DNA from: Marsupella aquatica
Lineage: Eukaryota; Marchantiophyta
Length of the DNA: 64,000 nt
Direction: 5' to 3'
Assembly (NCBI GenBank): GCA_973895155.1
Contig: OZ316896.1
Location: 13,764,001-13,828,000, forward strand
The notes under the pieces are model-generated. The model made no database searches. It saw only the letters and a program-made list of their open reading frames with translations, and was not told the origin of the DNA. Made by a program: the position numbers and the translations under genes. Positions 46,961 through 59,362 of this stretch are shown here, one piece after another (position 1 is the first letter of the stretch; the number at the start of each line of letters is the position of its first letter).

Positions 46961-48705
46961 GCACAAGGTGGTTCGTACTTTTAGGAAGTGAAGTAATGGT
47001 GAGCAGGAAATCGAAGCCGGAGCCTAGGAGTCGATGATTATGAGCTTCCTTGTACATTGAAACGTCCAACGTACTCTCCAATCTCAAACCACATTAACCT
47101 CTCTCACAAACATTTATGGTTTGAGACCATTAGAAAACTGGAAGTCAATGTCTAAGGGCACAAAATCTTAACGTGCAATTATTAACCTCGCACACATCGG
47201 TTTCATCGGAAAGTTGTTCAGTACTTAGTGGCCTTTCTTCCCATTATATATGAGTAATTCAAGGTGTTGAGGAATGGAATCATCTCCTCTCGATTGATTC
47301 ACGTGACAAAATGTCAAGATTTTGGGTCTTCTTTAGTGCAAAAGGCCAACTCAATCTAGTTCAGCCTTTTGAATAGGGCCACTGGACCAGTATATAACAA
47401 CTGTACATCTGGGTTGTGGTTTTGAGCTTAAAATGGGCCATGAAAGCTATAGACACAGTGCTGTTGGTACAAACTTGCAAAATTACTGAGGAATAAGCTG
47501 GTCTGCAACACCTGTCAAGTCCACTGCCAAGGACATCAAATTTGCAAAGCGTAGCCGTTTCTGTAACTGTCATGATTCAAGTCGCTTAGAAGAGCTAAAA
47601 AATGTCAACGAGTTTTCATCATTCGGCTGGTTCTTGTGCGACGTTTACGAATGTTAGCGTAGAAATGAATACTGTGGGCAGAGGCCAGAAGGGAAGGTAA
47701 TAAGTATCAATGGAAGTCTTTTGTTCCACAGAAATAGGTGATTACAATACTGTACAGTGGCATGCTCTGTGCTATTGAGCACTTTACAACATGTAAAGAA
47801 GAAACTACTCATTTTCATTGGAATCCAAAATGAATACCCGGTTAAATCAATTTATGTACAGGTTCACATATACACACACTGTGTTGCAGACATCTCCCGA
47901 GCACTGTAGCCCATATGTTTGTCTTTCGGTTGAACTAGGACAACAGTGTCTAAGTAAGGAGGCGAACAACAACACAACAAGACGTCCACACCGCCATCAT
48001 GGCAGCTCGCACAATTACAGGGTTTTTATACAGCCTGCAATGGAGGACCACCACAACCGCTGCATTAGAAGCCCATAAGATGGCCAAAAATGGATGCACC
48101 ACGCATTCTGATTTACTGGGTCAATCTATGGCGAATGGAACAGAAAATATATGGAACTCACCCTACAGCAGTGGCTCCCCAAGAAGCAGCAGAGTACATA
48201 AACTTTCCACAATTCCACAACATGCGCAACTTTCCTTTCCTCTCCAGGTCTGTGAAGGCTTGACTGATGGCTGCAAAGGTTCAAAACAAAACACCAAGTT
48301 CAGCCAGAAACTATAACCCGAAGCCACCAAGATGAACAACTTAGCTTTGTTTCTAGGACTCTAAAGCTTTTCGCATATTCTAAATTATTTGGGGAAACCA
48401 GCACGTGTTTGGTACCTACTTTTTTGTAGTTCCTGAGGTGTCATTCCCTGCAAGTAGCATATGAAACGATCAGAACGTCCGAAAATTAAATAGCGACATA
48501 AGTACCCACCCACACAACCAGGTTAAGAGCACCTAGAAAATCTTCAGAAACCTTCAAAACTGCTGCCATTTGCATTTCCAAATTCCGTGCAGTGCTTTAC
48601 ACGGCACACTGTACAAACCTTGCTCCGCCAGTATAAGCAATTGTAATTCACCTAAACCTACAGAATCAAAACCTACACAGTAAAGCCTACAGTTCTTGAA
48701 AGAGG
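46961..48705. other. Intergenic sequence, no gene seen
   Basis: Convergent 3' flanks of the plus gene ending at 46960 and the minus gene ending at 48706. The ORFs at 47818-48316 have no domain or repeat signal. Confidence 0.4.
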
Positions 48706-50242
48706 TCACATGGTGTCAACCTTGGTTTGTGGCATGGAGGAGATATATCGAGCCATGAAGCTGGCTATACCGTCCACAATGTCATCATGGGTGATGATCA
48801 AATAACCATCTGATCCTAATCCATCCTGCTCAATCTTGGTATCCCTTTCAATCAAGTCCTGGTCGGTCACCCAAAGCCATGAGCTAGGATCATCTGCATC
48901 GATGAAAGAGGAAAAGTCACTCTCCATGTGCATCTATGTCACCACCTTGTATCCAAAAACTAGGTCAGAGCAGGTTTACGCAACCAAGATTCCAATTGAT
49001 GGCCAAATTCCCAGAGAGAATAAAACGTCACGAACATTTCCCTATGAAGAGATAAACCAAATCCTAGCAGGGCAAACTACAAACCGCAGACCAGATGGGT
49101 ATCAACGCCTGGTGTTTAGGTTTCCTGATGATACTGAGAAAGATGAATGCAGACTTTTGAAGCTAGGCAAACCTCCCATACAGGTCACCCTCTACAGTAA
49201 ATGAGTGGGATTCTGGGACCTGCAATGTTGACCACCGTTCGTTCTGGGGACTTTGGCCATTCCTTGACACCGGACAGCTTTTCCAGAAAGTCAGGCGAGT
49301 CGACCTTTTCCTTCAACCGCTCGTACAACTGCAAACAATGGCCAAGATTTGGAATTTGAGGCGTGGTATACGAGCCTAACACACGAGTAATCCAAAATTC
49401 TCAGCAGATTGCCACCGGGCATTGAGAAGCCCCGGCTCTGAATTCCTCCAGAAAATATATCAACATTCGAAAATAGTTTGAACTCTGTTGCTCATTTACT
49501 ACTTGTTTTTACTATTGCCTTGTGGCAAAAGGGACCCAGGGCCCAACGCTCCTGGAAATTGACCCAAGCTGTCGCCGATTCCCTGCCCACAATCATAACC
49601 TAAACAGAAACTCTCATCAGCTCGAACTGTTAGTGACGATCACCGTCATCTCCTGCGCTTCGGCAATGCCTGCTTCGAGTTTTCAACATTCGGTACACCA
49701 ATGTGGACCTCATGTCACTGCTTAGGGCGCCCGCCCACTGGTTACTTCTATCCCAATTCAGGACGAGAAAATTCGCTAGGGAACGAGCCTAAAAGGAATG
49801 AGACGTGAAACACTAAAACTAAGCAACAGCAATTCAAGCGAGCGACTGGTATTGTTTTGCTAGGGAAGAGTTTGTCAAGGCGGTGGAGAATCCTCACATC
49901 ATGAGGACCGGCTCCACCACTGGAGTTAGGGTCTGGGGACGAGGGGCCGACCTCGGTATCAGAGAAACCGGTTTCTCCTGATCCTCCTGCTTCTTCTCCT
50001 ACTCCTCCCCCTCCTCCCAGCATCTGCATGCGTTCCAGCGTATTCTGATACTCCTCGAGCATTGCACGCAGTCGCCGATTCTCTTCCTGCTGACGCGCTA
50101 ACTCGTCTTCGGCCGTTCGAAACTTCTGCTCGTGTTCAACTACCGCTGCAGAATGCGCATGACGCCTCTCCAACGCTTCCCATGCCACATCCGCCACTTC
50201 CGCGACCACCACCGCCACTTCGAGCCCCTCTCCGTGCACCAT
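48706..50242 (-). CDS. Plant-conserved coiled-coil protein of unknown function
   Basis: Three exons join in phase into 232 residues: 50242-49898, 49328-49189 and 48919-48706. The N-terminus has a helix typical of this plant family (VADVAWEALERRHAHSAAVV) leading into a coiled coil (ARQQEENRRLRAMLEEYQNT), then a Gly/Ser/Pro-rich linker. The first splice restores PHDLYERLKEKVDSPDFLEK, and the last exon carries SSWLWVTDQDL and YLIITHDDIVDGIASFMARY. I recall similar order (coiled coil, LYERL-x-VDSPDFL, then W-W-V-T and THDDIVDGIASFMARY) in land-plant proteins without assigned function. The ATG at 50242 is preferred; an in-frame upstream ATG at 50323 would add 27 poorly conserved residues. The second donor (GG/GTGACC) and the acceptor inside GGAGAG/TGAC were chosen for phase and could shift slightly. 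Confidence 0.75.
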
Positions 50243-50284
50243 CTTCCCCTTCGGCTGGTTGTCCTTCGACTTCTCTCCCTCACC

Positions 50285-50345
50285 TCTTAAGCGATTAATC
50301 CAACCCAACCCAATCCAATTCAATTCAATTCAATTCAATCCGATT
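50285..50345 (+). repeat. AATTC-type microsatellite
   Basis: CCAACCCAATCC grades into (AATTC)n, five units, just upstream of the coiled-coil gene start. A related CAATTCCA/CAAATCCACT run follows at 50400-50465 and 50700-50765. Confidence 0.85.
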
Positions 50346-50914
50346 CAACCAAACACGCTTTCCAATGCCCCGTATCTCCAGTTCTTCTACCCAATTCCGA
50401 CCTCAAGTTCCAATTCCACTATCGCTCGTTCTTCTTCCCAATTCCGACCTCAACTCCAATTCCACACAACACCACAGTAGTCTGTCAACATTCGGTACAC
50501 TCTAAACATTCTCTCTCGCTCTCCCTCTCCTTAATTGAATTGCGTCCTTGCACATCGACGATTCAACCAAGAGATGCGTTCCTGAATGAAATACGTAGAA
50601 ATAAACTGAATTCTGCGAGCAGACTCTGTCGATGTGCAAGCTTCTCATGGCCCCGAAATCTCTCTAACTACAAACAGGCTCCTCTTTCGTCAATGACATG
50701 GCGTTGCTCAATCAACTCAAACCAAATCAATCCAATCAAATGCACTCAAATCCACTCAAATCCACGATAATAGGGTAGGAATTCTGGGAGCAGAATGGGT
50801 GACTCTGTATGTGTGAAAGCATATGTTGAACGCGATGATTCTTCACTCTCCTCCCTCAGCACTCCACTTCTCGTCTCTCCTTCATCGCAGCCTTTGGGAG
50901 GGAAGCGATTCAAG

Positions 50915-50978
50915 GAAAGGAAAGGAAAAAGGAAAGGAAAGGAAAGGAAAAGGAAAAGGAAAAGAAAGGAAAGGACTG
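50915..50978 (+). repeat. GGAAA microsatellite
   Basis: About a dozen GGAAA/GGAAAA units make a 64-base purine tract. The Lys/Arg-rich ORFs over it are artefacts. Confidence 0.9.
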
Positions 50979-51032
50979 GAGTTGCGTGCTTCGCAAATTC
51001 CTTGCAGCCCCAACTTAACGTACCTTAATGCC

Positions 51033-51184
51033 CTTGGTGATTTTTTTTTCCTTTGTAATTTCTAGGGCATTTTGGGAGCTCTTAATGCACTTAGTGAATT
51101 TTTTTCCTTTGTAATTTCTAGGGCATTTTGGGAGCTCTTAATGCACTTAGTGATTTTTTCCTTTCTATTTTCTAGGGCATTTGG
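51033..51184 (+). repeat. Tandem repeat, unit 56-57 bases, about 2.7 copies
   Basis: Copies start at 51033, 51090 and 51146 (CTTAGTGA followed by a T run) and share TTCTAGGGCATTTTGGGAGC and TCTTAATGCA. The first two differ only by single bases; the third is truncated and more diverged. Confidence 0.85.
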
Positions 51185-53104
51185 ATCATCTCTTTGGTAA
51201 CACTAGCCTGATTCCTGATTATTCATTCCTTGCCTGATTTTACTTGAATTAATAGAGATGAAGAGCAAAAACAAATCTTGCCAAAAAAAAGGAATTCGAT
51301 GCTATCTCCAGATTCTATTTGCCCGTCCACTCTCACTTTGTCTTTATTTAAAGTCTTATTTTTTTCTTATTTTCAAGTCTAGTTTTGTCTTAATGTGGAT
51401 TTATAGTCTAGAGGCTTCACTCTAGACCTAGTCCTTGAAGGGAGCTTGTGATAGTGATCTATTAGTAATATTTTACTCTACTTTTACTAAAGCTAGAAAA
51501 AATTTAAAAATCTCTCTTAGACCGTTAAGTGTACTAAAGTCCTGTTTTGGAGCATTATGGACAATAATAGCCCGGCCCTAAAACTCAAGCTCAGGCTATC
51601 ATTTTTGGGGGCGTCATATCTCATAATGCCCTCCAAACAGGAATTTGTTGTATATGTAATACACTTTGTGATATTTATTTTTGTATTGTTCAGGGCATTC
51701 TGGGAGAATAATGCCCCTCAAGATCTGGATCACTCTTTAGGAAGATTATCCTCTACCTTTACTAAAGTTTGAAAAAGCAAAAATCTGTCAAGCCTTTAAG
51801 TGTAATAAGGTTGTAATAAGGTCCTATTTTTACATTTTCTGTGTGTAACTTACTTCAATGAGACTTCACAAAGTGCATCATTCTTAATCTTTGCTATCCT
51901 AGACTTTTTCTTTCCCAAAAATCTTAGATTTCAATATTGTGCATCCAATCCAATTTTAATGAATTTCTACCACGTAAGAGAGATTCTATCTTTTAGAATC
52001 TCATGAGTGAGTGAGAGCACAAAATGAATCTAAACAATGTGCACACCTAGTGTTTTAACTTCTCCTCATGGTCAGCTTTACTAAGCTTATGGTTTTCATT
52101 GGCTTGAGTGGCAATACCTAAGGCAAGTGAGGACATAGCTTATGTACACAACTCTTAATTCAGAACCATGAGACAAGTGATGATGCGTACCTTATGTGCA
52201 CAAGTCTTCATTTGTACTTTTACTGGTCATAATCTTTGCATGGGCTGGACTTCTACTCTTGTACTGTATCCCACTCAATCTTAACATACACTATGAAATA
52301 GCAAAACATAAATTAGATCACCTACACATCACTAAGGGAAAAAAATTGAAACATGTTCATGCTATTGGATGAGCATGCTATAATGAAGAAGAATGTTCAG
52401 TTAACTTTGGGTGGGCTCATTATGAATTAAACTTTTCCTTTACTTTTACTAAAAAAGAAAAACTCTCCTAGACTTAAAGTGTATTAATGTCCAGTTACCA
52501 GAAAATTGTGGGTAATAACAGTCTCAAAACTTGAATTAAAACACTCATTTTTGAGGGCATTATGGCCCATACTGCACTGTAAAGAGGACCCTACCATAGT
52601 TGTAGTGTCTTCCCTGTTAGCACAATGAATACACAACTATTGGAATTTGAACCTGATTGACAAAATATTTCAACCCCAAAGTCACTGAGAGTTTGTCACT
52701 GCCCATCCCCATAGACTACTTCAAGACATCAGCCAGTTTACAAAAGGTGACAACAAGGAAGTGAATGTGTTATGGATGAAATTTTGATAAGGATATTAGG
52801 GCCTGTCAAAGTATAGCTGTAACTGAGTTACTGCTCAGGACAGGATTGCTATAGGCTACCAAAATACAAATCACATAAGGGAACGTGGTACGTGCAGAAA
52901 ATAAAAATTGTAACACTTTGGTTATGGGAGTACTTTGACACGCCCTATTACACTTTTGTGAAGAATGATTTGAGTGGTTTGGGTCTCACAGATCAATTAT
53001 CATTTTGGGGAAGTAGACTTTACTTTTGTGAACTATTCCTAGAGTAGCTTGGGCCTGAGCAATAAAGGACTCTCCTTGCTCTTTTGATTTCAGTAATCAA
53101 GGTT
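51185..53104. other. AT-rich intergenic region with dispersed-repeat traces
   Basis: No gene. Segments near 51540-51720 and 52480-52600 (GGGCATTATGGCCCATA, AATGCCCT) recur within this stretch and resemble 5500-5850. Confidence 0.45.
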
Positions 53105-54005
53105 GCACTTATTTAATGATTTCACTCATCATAGTTGTACTTATCGTGGGATTTCACTAATGAGGGTTGCACTTATGGAGGTCTCACTGTATGTCTCTCA
53201 CCCCACACTTACAATCAAATATGCTTGTAGTGTAGAGTCTATGTCTGTTAGGCACTTTCGCTCTCACACCACCCTTACAGTAAAGTATGGCTCTCACGTG
53301 TAAAGTCTATGTCTGCCTGTATCTGTCTAGCTCCCTCTCCCGCCCAAATGCCAAAAAACATTCTCTGGTCAAGATACTCATTATGGGATTTCACTAATGA
53401 AGGTTGCAATTATGGAGGTCTTACTGTATCTCTCTCACCCCCCCCCCCCCCCCCTTACAGTAAAGTATGGCTCTCAAGTATAAAGTCTATGTCTGTCTGT
53501 CTTTATCTGGCTCCCCTCCCGCCAAAATGCCAAGCAAACCTTCACTGATCAAGGTATTTATTATCGGATTTCACTAATCAAGCTTGCACTTATGGAGGTC
53601 TTGCTGTATCGATCTTACCCGACCCTTACAGCAAAGTCTGATTGTCAAGTGTAAACTCTATGTCTGTGTGTCTCCCGCCCAAATGCCAAGCAAACATTCA
53701 CTAATCAAGGTACATTTCACTGAGCAAGGTTACAGTTATGAAGGTCTTACTGTAACTCTCACACCCCACCCTTACAGTAAAGTCTGATTGTCAAGTGTAA
53801 ACTCTATATCTGTCTGTCTCCCGCCCAAATGCCAAGCAAATACTTATTAATCAAGGTACTTGTTATGGGATTTCACTAAGGAAGGTTACAGTTATGAAGG
53901 TCTTACTGTAACTCCCTCACCCTATCCTTACAGTAAGTCTGATTGTCAAGTGTAAACTCTATGTCTGTCTGTCTCCCGCCCAAATGCCAAGCAAACATTC
54001 TTCTT
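53105..54005 (+). repeat. Macrosatellite-like array of five units, about 150-235 bases
   Basis: GGGATTTCACTAATGA (or a variant) recurs at about 53149, 53385, 53565, 53714 and 53867. Each is followed by GGTCTTACTGTA, a CCCTTACAGTAAAGT block, GTCTATGTCTGTCTG and CCGCCCAAATGCCAAGCAAA. Unit two carries an 18-base C homopolymer at about 53440-53455 inside the CACCC segment. Confidence 0.85.
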
Positions 54006-54866
54006 CACAGAATCACATAGTTGGTCTTTTCGTCAATCTGCCGTGCTTGAGAAAGAGAAATCCTTCGATCAAGTGCTGTTTCTGAGACAAAACAATCCTT
54101 TGTCCGATATCGATTTTTCTCCACAGAGAAATCCTAGCAGCAACCTGCTGTGCCCGTGCCTGAGAGACAGAGAAATCCTCTCTCCAATCGGCTGTGCTTG
54201 AGAGAGAGAGAGAGAGTGAATTCGGTCAGGGTGCTCTACTCTTCCCCGAGATTGAGAAGAGATCGATGGAGGCGATGCCTTGTCCCGCCTCGTGATTGAG
54301 AATCAGAGAGAGCGTTGTTTTCTGGGATGCTTCCTCCTCCCTGAGGAAAATTGGGGGATTGGTTTCTGCGGCAGCGGCGGCGGCGGCGCCTAGAGCGACG
54401 AGAAGAGCGACGAGAAGAGCGAGACGTTGGTGCTCGAGGCTGTGCTTACCAATTTGCCGAATGGTTCCGTGATTTTCCGAACGTGACGTCGGCTATAGCG
54501 AGGCTGTAGAGAATTGGACGTGACAAGCAAGAAGCCAACTGGAAGATATACCTTTCTAAGCTGTGGAAATGGTCTGGACGAGCGAGGAGTCACTGGTTGG
54601 TCCTCACTCGGAGAACGGGAGTGTTTTTCTATAGTTCACACATGGTCATTTCCCAACGTCGACGTCAACGAGTGCCAAATTGTGCCGCTTGCGCATCTCA
54701 ACGCACAGGGTACCTATCTAGAAGTTGCTAGGCCCAGCGAGCCTCGCGGAAGATCGGGTTTTGCGACAGAAAAACACGGCACGGACAAATTGAAGGAGTG
54801 CGAAAGCAGAAAGAACGCAGGTTCGTTGAGCAGGATTTTTTTTGGCGGGGACGGAGGGACGGAAAC
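54006..54866. other. GC-richer leader-like region with GAGA and CGG runs
   Basis: Contains GAGAGAGAGAG near 54203, a GGCGGCGGCGGCGGC run near 54372, and two to three copies of GAGCGACGAGAA at 54393-54421. It may be the 5' leader of a gene starting near 54867, but this is not proven. Confidence 0.4.
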
Positions 54867-55019
54867 ATGGCGAAAAGCGAACCGGTCGGAATTGTAGCTG
54901 AAGATGAGGAACTCGAGAAATGGATGACTCTAGATGATGATGATGATGTACTCCCGAGTCAAATCAAACCGATTCTCCCGGCCAAAAGGTTCAACAGAAT
55001 TTCTGTCTCAATCTTCTGA
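54867..55019 (+). CDS. Possible first exon of a gene interrupted by the assembly gap
   Basis: An ATG in good context (AAACATGGCG) opens a 50-codon acidic frame, MAKSEPVGIVAEDEELEKWM then LDDDDDVLPSQ. The frame closes at 55019, and no convincing splice donor was found inside it. If a donor is used before the stop, later exons would lie in or beyond the Ns at 55442. I do not recognise the sequence. Confidence 0.25.
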   Translation: MAKSEPVGIVAEDEELEKWMTLDDDDDVLPSQIKPILPAKRFNRISVSIF

Positions 55020-55441
55020 GGTTGCAGTAGACGTGAGCCAAGTTGCCTCATCAGTGCTGCCGGAGGGAGCTGGCTGAGCTCTAAAATCTCTCGTTTAACT
55101 TTTTGGCTTGTGATTTCTCTTATCCAAACTCATTCATCTCCCCAATTTAACAATGTCCTTCGCGTACTATAATGTTCTGGTGGCAAGGGAATTTCGCTCT
55201 CTTTGCAATGGGAATTTCCTGTTAGAGGGGGATTTCTTTCTCGTTCTAGCCTCGCTTGTAGGGATGTAATCCTCCAAAGAGCAAAGCTATCACCAACAAT
55301 GTATGCAGTTGAAAATCAAATTGATAATTGTATTCGTTGCTGCTCAGAGGAGACTCCCAGCCGGTTGGATCGAGTCATGAGCTTTATCGCATGCTGATGC
55401 GGAATGAGCTGTGTTGTGTGCCTGATACCCTTCTCCCCTTT

Positions 55442-55541
55442 NNNNNNNNNNNNNNNNNNNNNNNNNNNNNNNNNNNNNNNNNNNNNNNNNNNNNNNNNNN
55501 NNNNNNNNNNNNNNNNNNNNNNNNNNNNNNNNNNNNNNNNN
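55442..55541. other. Assembly gap, exactly 100 Ns
   Basis: A run of exactly 100 N is the usual placeholder for a gap of unknown length, so distances across it are not reliable and sequence may be missing. Confidence 1.
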
Positions 55542-56369
55542 CATCCATGATTTATGCCAAGTGGGTGCTAACCCAAACTCCATGAATTTAGGACATGTTT
55601 ATATTAATAAATATCAAATTTTGTATGCACGCCAGTTTTCCACTTGCATTCATCACAAGGTGCAACAATAGTGACAGTAGATTCAATCTAAACTGTTAAA
55701 CTCCAATAGAGATGTTCAAGCTGGCACATAAAATAATTTATTCCTTTCTTCTAATAAAAGATGGCACTATGGCCACCTATCCATCCACATTTCTTAACAT
55801 TTCCATGAATATATCAGGAATGGTCTATGTATCTCCCTCACAACAAGCTATAAACTTGAATGGGATCTCCATCCCATCAAAATTTCAAGCTTGGTCATTA
55901 TTTAAAGAGTGCTGACACATTTACACAATTTTTGGTGCACTTACCACTTGAGTTGGTGGTGGTAGAATTTTTGGGAACTGCATTTGTTTTCCCTGACCTG
56001 CACAAACTGGTCATGTAAAATGTCTGTGAACAACAAACAGTTTGAACATTAGGTCAGCCAAAAGTGGTCAATTTGGTAGGATTCAGGGGTGTGGCCGCTG
56101 TAGGGCAGATTTTAGCACTCTCTACTTGTCGAGGCATTTTAACGGGATGGGGTCACTTGACCACTAAACTGTCTGAGATGCTCTAAAGAAACATTTCCAA
56201 AGCTTGAGTACCCGCAGACCTGGAGTGTACAGTTGAAGTGCTCTGCCTCCTCAGCAACCCACTGCTGCTCTTTGAAAGTGAAGCATCCAGGGTTTTACAT
56301 CACTAGTTCATCCTAAGAAGCTCTCAAAAACTGAGGTTACTTGCTAGAGGCTACTGCAAAGCAAATTGA
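55542..56369. other. Intergenic, no gene seen
   Basis: AT-rich sequence right of the gap; the small ORF at 55712-55915 shows no domain. Confidence 0.4.
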
Positions 56370-57260
56370 ACTGTGAAATTGACAAATAAGGCTAGTCTGG
56401 TGAAATGCATGGGTGAGACCTCTAGACAATGACTTGGGGCGATGGGAAGTATTGGGGTGAAAAGGATAGGTGAAGTTGATAGACACTGGCATTGGGTGGC
56501 GGCAAGCTGCTAGGTGAAAAGCACAGGTGAAGCCTCTACACAATGGCTCTAGGTGCCAGCAAGTGCAGGGGTGAAAGCAGGATGAAGCCTCTAGATAGTG
56601 AGCCTGGATGCTAGCAATTTGCGAGATGGAAAAAACACAACAGACTCTGGGTGCCACCAAGTTTCAGGGTGAAAAGTATAGGATAACCCATCCCCAAGAG
56701 GAGGTAATGGGATGTAATCCTAGAGGGCTCTGAGCCCAAGGGGGTTACAGCTCATTTTCCCCAAGTTGGGATTAGTCACCTAATGTAAAGCTTGAGTGCA
56801 CTTTTAGAATATTCATTTCATTTTTACATTGTAAAGTCTCATCTGTCACTATTGACCACTTGCACCTTATTCTACTTCTCATTCAAATTTCAGAATCCCC
56901 AGGCCAGGCTGGTACAGGGATTTTGTGGCTTCACCAGGGGGCGATGCCTCATAACCATGTATAGACATACAAACAAAAAAATTCACGAGAGTTATACGCA
57001 TGGTTGAAGCCTCTACACAGTGACTCTAGGTCCCACCAAGTGTTGGAGTAAAAGCAAAGGTTAATCCTCTAAACTCTGAATTTGGGTGCTGGCAACTGCA
57101 GGATGAATATCATGGGTGAAGCCTCTGGGCAATGACTTTGGGTGTTGACAAGCTTCCGGGTGAAAAGCACAGGTGAAAACGGGTGACTCTGGGTGCCAAC
57201 AAGTTTTGGGGTGAAAAGCATGGGTGAAACCTCTAGACAAGGAGTTTTGTGTGAGAAGCA
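56370..57260 (-). repeat. Minisatellite of about 60 bases, interrupted, frame-preserving
   Basis: Units with GGTGAAAAGCACAGGTGAAG, CCTCTA(G/C)ACAATGACT and GGTGCCAGCAAG recur in two blocks (about 56395-56690 and 57000-57245), with a trace at 57540. On the minus strand most units translate as a roughly 20-residue repeat (RGFTHAFHP-x4-HPxSL) without stops. Block one is open over 107 codons and block two over part of 132. The repeat protein has no known relative in my memory, and length conservation in threes may be coincidental. Confidence 0.7.
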
Positions 57261-59362
57261 GGCGCCATACCTCTAGGCACTCTATAGGATAATGACAATT
57301 TAGTTTGAGGTTATCCCCTGTGACCAGAAAGTGAAAAACAAAGTGGAGAAATTTTTCAAAGGGTTCTGGAGCAGGTTCACACTGGAACTCCTCCAGACCT
57401 CCATTATAGTAAGTAAATGCTATCAGGAAAAGGTCCTTCCCTAGTTCCCTTCCTGGCAAGAGATTATGAGAATATTAAATACCTCCAATGATGGGTACCC
57501 AAAGTCATAACCATTATGGCATTCTGTACAGAAATGATGACTTTGGGTGCTAACAAGTTTTAAGGATGAGGCATCGGTTGGCCGGAGTAACATGCCGGCC
57601 AACATTCAGACTGGTACACACTAGTGTACAAATTATGGAGCCGTAAAACTGTTACAGTGCCGCCGGACCTTTCTCTTTTACAGGGCACTGGACGAGCATT
57701 CCCCGGAAATTTGAATTTGAAAAATACAGATCTCCGTCGTCCATCTGAAAAACGGACGGCCAGAAACAAAGGCCTCTGAGAAGATTCGTACTGGAGAGAA
57801 ATCTCCCCATCATTAGCGTGTGATAGTTCTTTGTACTGCTTTGCTACAAAACAATATTACCTCGGACAGAGTTGCGCGGTCAATAGTTAGAGAGAATCTT
57901 CCCCGAGGTTGGGCGTGAGCCGTCGATGGCCGGGATCGACGGCCGAGGTTCATACTGTCGGCGCCGAAGAGTTTACCTGTTTGGAAGGCGCCGTGACAGA
58001 AAGGTCGGAAGCGCCGGTCAGAGTGCCGTAAGAGAGAAATTAGGAAACATTTGTCGACTGTTGCTGAGCGACTCTTGTCACTCCTCTTGCGAAGCGAATT
58101 GCGGACAGAGTGTGAAGAGTCTGCTTGCAATCAATCATGCAAGCAGACTTGATGGAGGGAGTCATGGAGAACGCAGGGGAGAACAGGACGCGCGAGGTGA
58201 TGCGGGATAGATGCGGGATTTGATGCGAGCATGATGATTTCAGCAGGAGGGAGTTTTGATGAATAATTTATGGTTCGGAATCGGACGACATTGACGAAAA
58301 ATGGGGATTCGTTTGGACGTTTGGACATGGAAATTTGACAAGCAAGGAATGGTTGAGAGCAATGTGGACGGACGGAGAATGAGACACTCGCAGATGGTCC
58401 AGCTAACAAGCTGTGCAGCAGTGCAGCTAGCTGTTGGTCTCGCTTGGCCCGGCTCGGCTTGGTTTGGCGTGGCTAGGCTGAGATTGTTTATACATTGATG
58501 AGCTTTGGACAGAAGGTACCTCATCATTCTCGCCTCCTTGGCACCGTGGCCAGGCTGGTGAGGGCCTGAGTGAGAGAAGGAGGTCCTGAAATGGGTCAGT
58601 CGGGGGCTAACTTTATTCGTAGGGTGGCAGGTGAATTGCACGAACGCAATTATCGTCTGTGCTTTTCTGTCTCTGTTCATCTGAATGCATAGTCGTCAGG
58701 ACGTGAGAGAAAGCGGCATGGACGCCCGGAGCACTTAAACAGTCGAAGATCTGTTCGTGGAGTAGAGGTTCTGTCGTTCTCTGCAGCAGGAGCAGGAGCT
58801 TGTTGTTTGATCGAACAGTACCTCGGTTGGAGGGGATCGGAGGACCTGTGGCGCTGGAGGGGGCGCTTGTAGGCTGGCAGTCGTCAGTCGGTAGGTGATG
58901 GAGAGAGGAAGCAGAGCTCAGGAGAGCTGCCTGGCAGACTAAGCTGTGGTGCCGAGGAGCTTCAAGCTGGGCGTCGAGTCCTCGGAACATGGCCGATTGG
59001 ACATAGCTGGAAGCCCATGGCAGTGTAGATCTACCAAACAAGCCATGGTCGTAGTGCTCCAGCAAGTCCTCTCTGAATGCGGTACTCTGGAGTTTCCTCA
59101 AAATTAATTTCGATGTTCGTGCTAACACCTTAACCTCTTTAGATCTTTAAATCGAACGATTATGAGGTATCATTACGTGGTACGGTAGTTGTCGTTAAGA
59201 GAGATGAGCTCGTCGAAGCAGATACGAAAGGCAAGCACTCATGGACGAATGAATGATCGATACTTTGAGACAGAGAGAGAGAGAATCGCCAATGCCGTGT
59301 GTCAGTTTGCGCGGTTGCATTGATCTTCAAGAAGGAAAGGTCACCTCCGCTGCTCTGGATTT
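57261..59362. other. Upstream region of the kinesin gene; no supported gene
   Basis: Several overlapping ORFs on the minus strand (57560-59128) lack domains. A possible stem (TTGGCCGG ... CCGGCCAA) lies at 57578-57601. GAGAGAGAGAG near 59274 and a pyrimidine-poor stretch precede the kinesin ATG and may be its leader. Confidence 0.4.

Noticed and set aside
50795-51065. Lys/Arg-rich ORFs
   Set aside because: They translate the GGAAA microsatellite.
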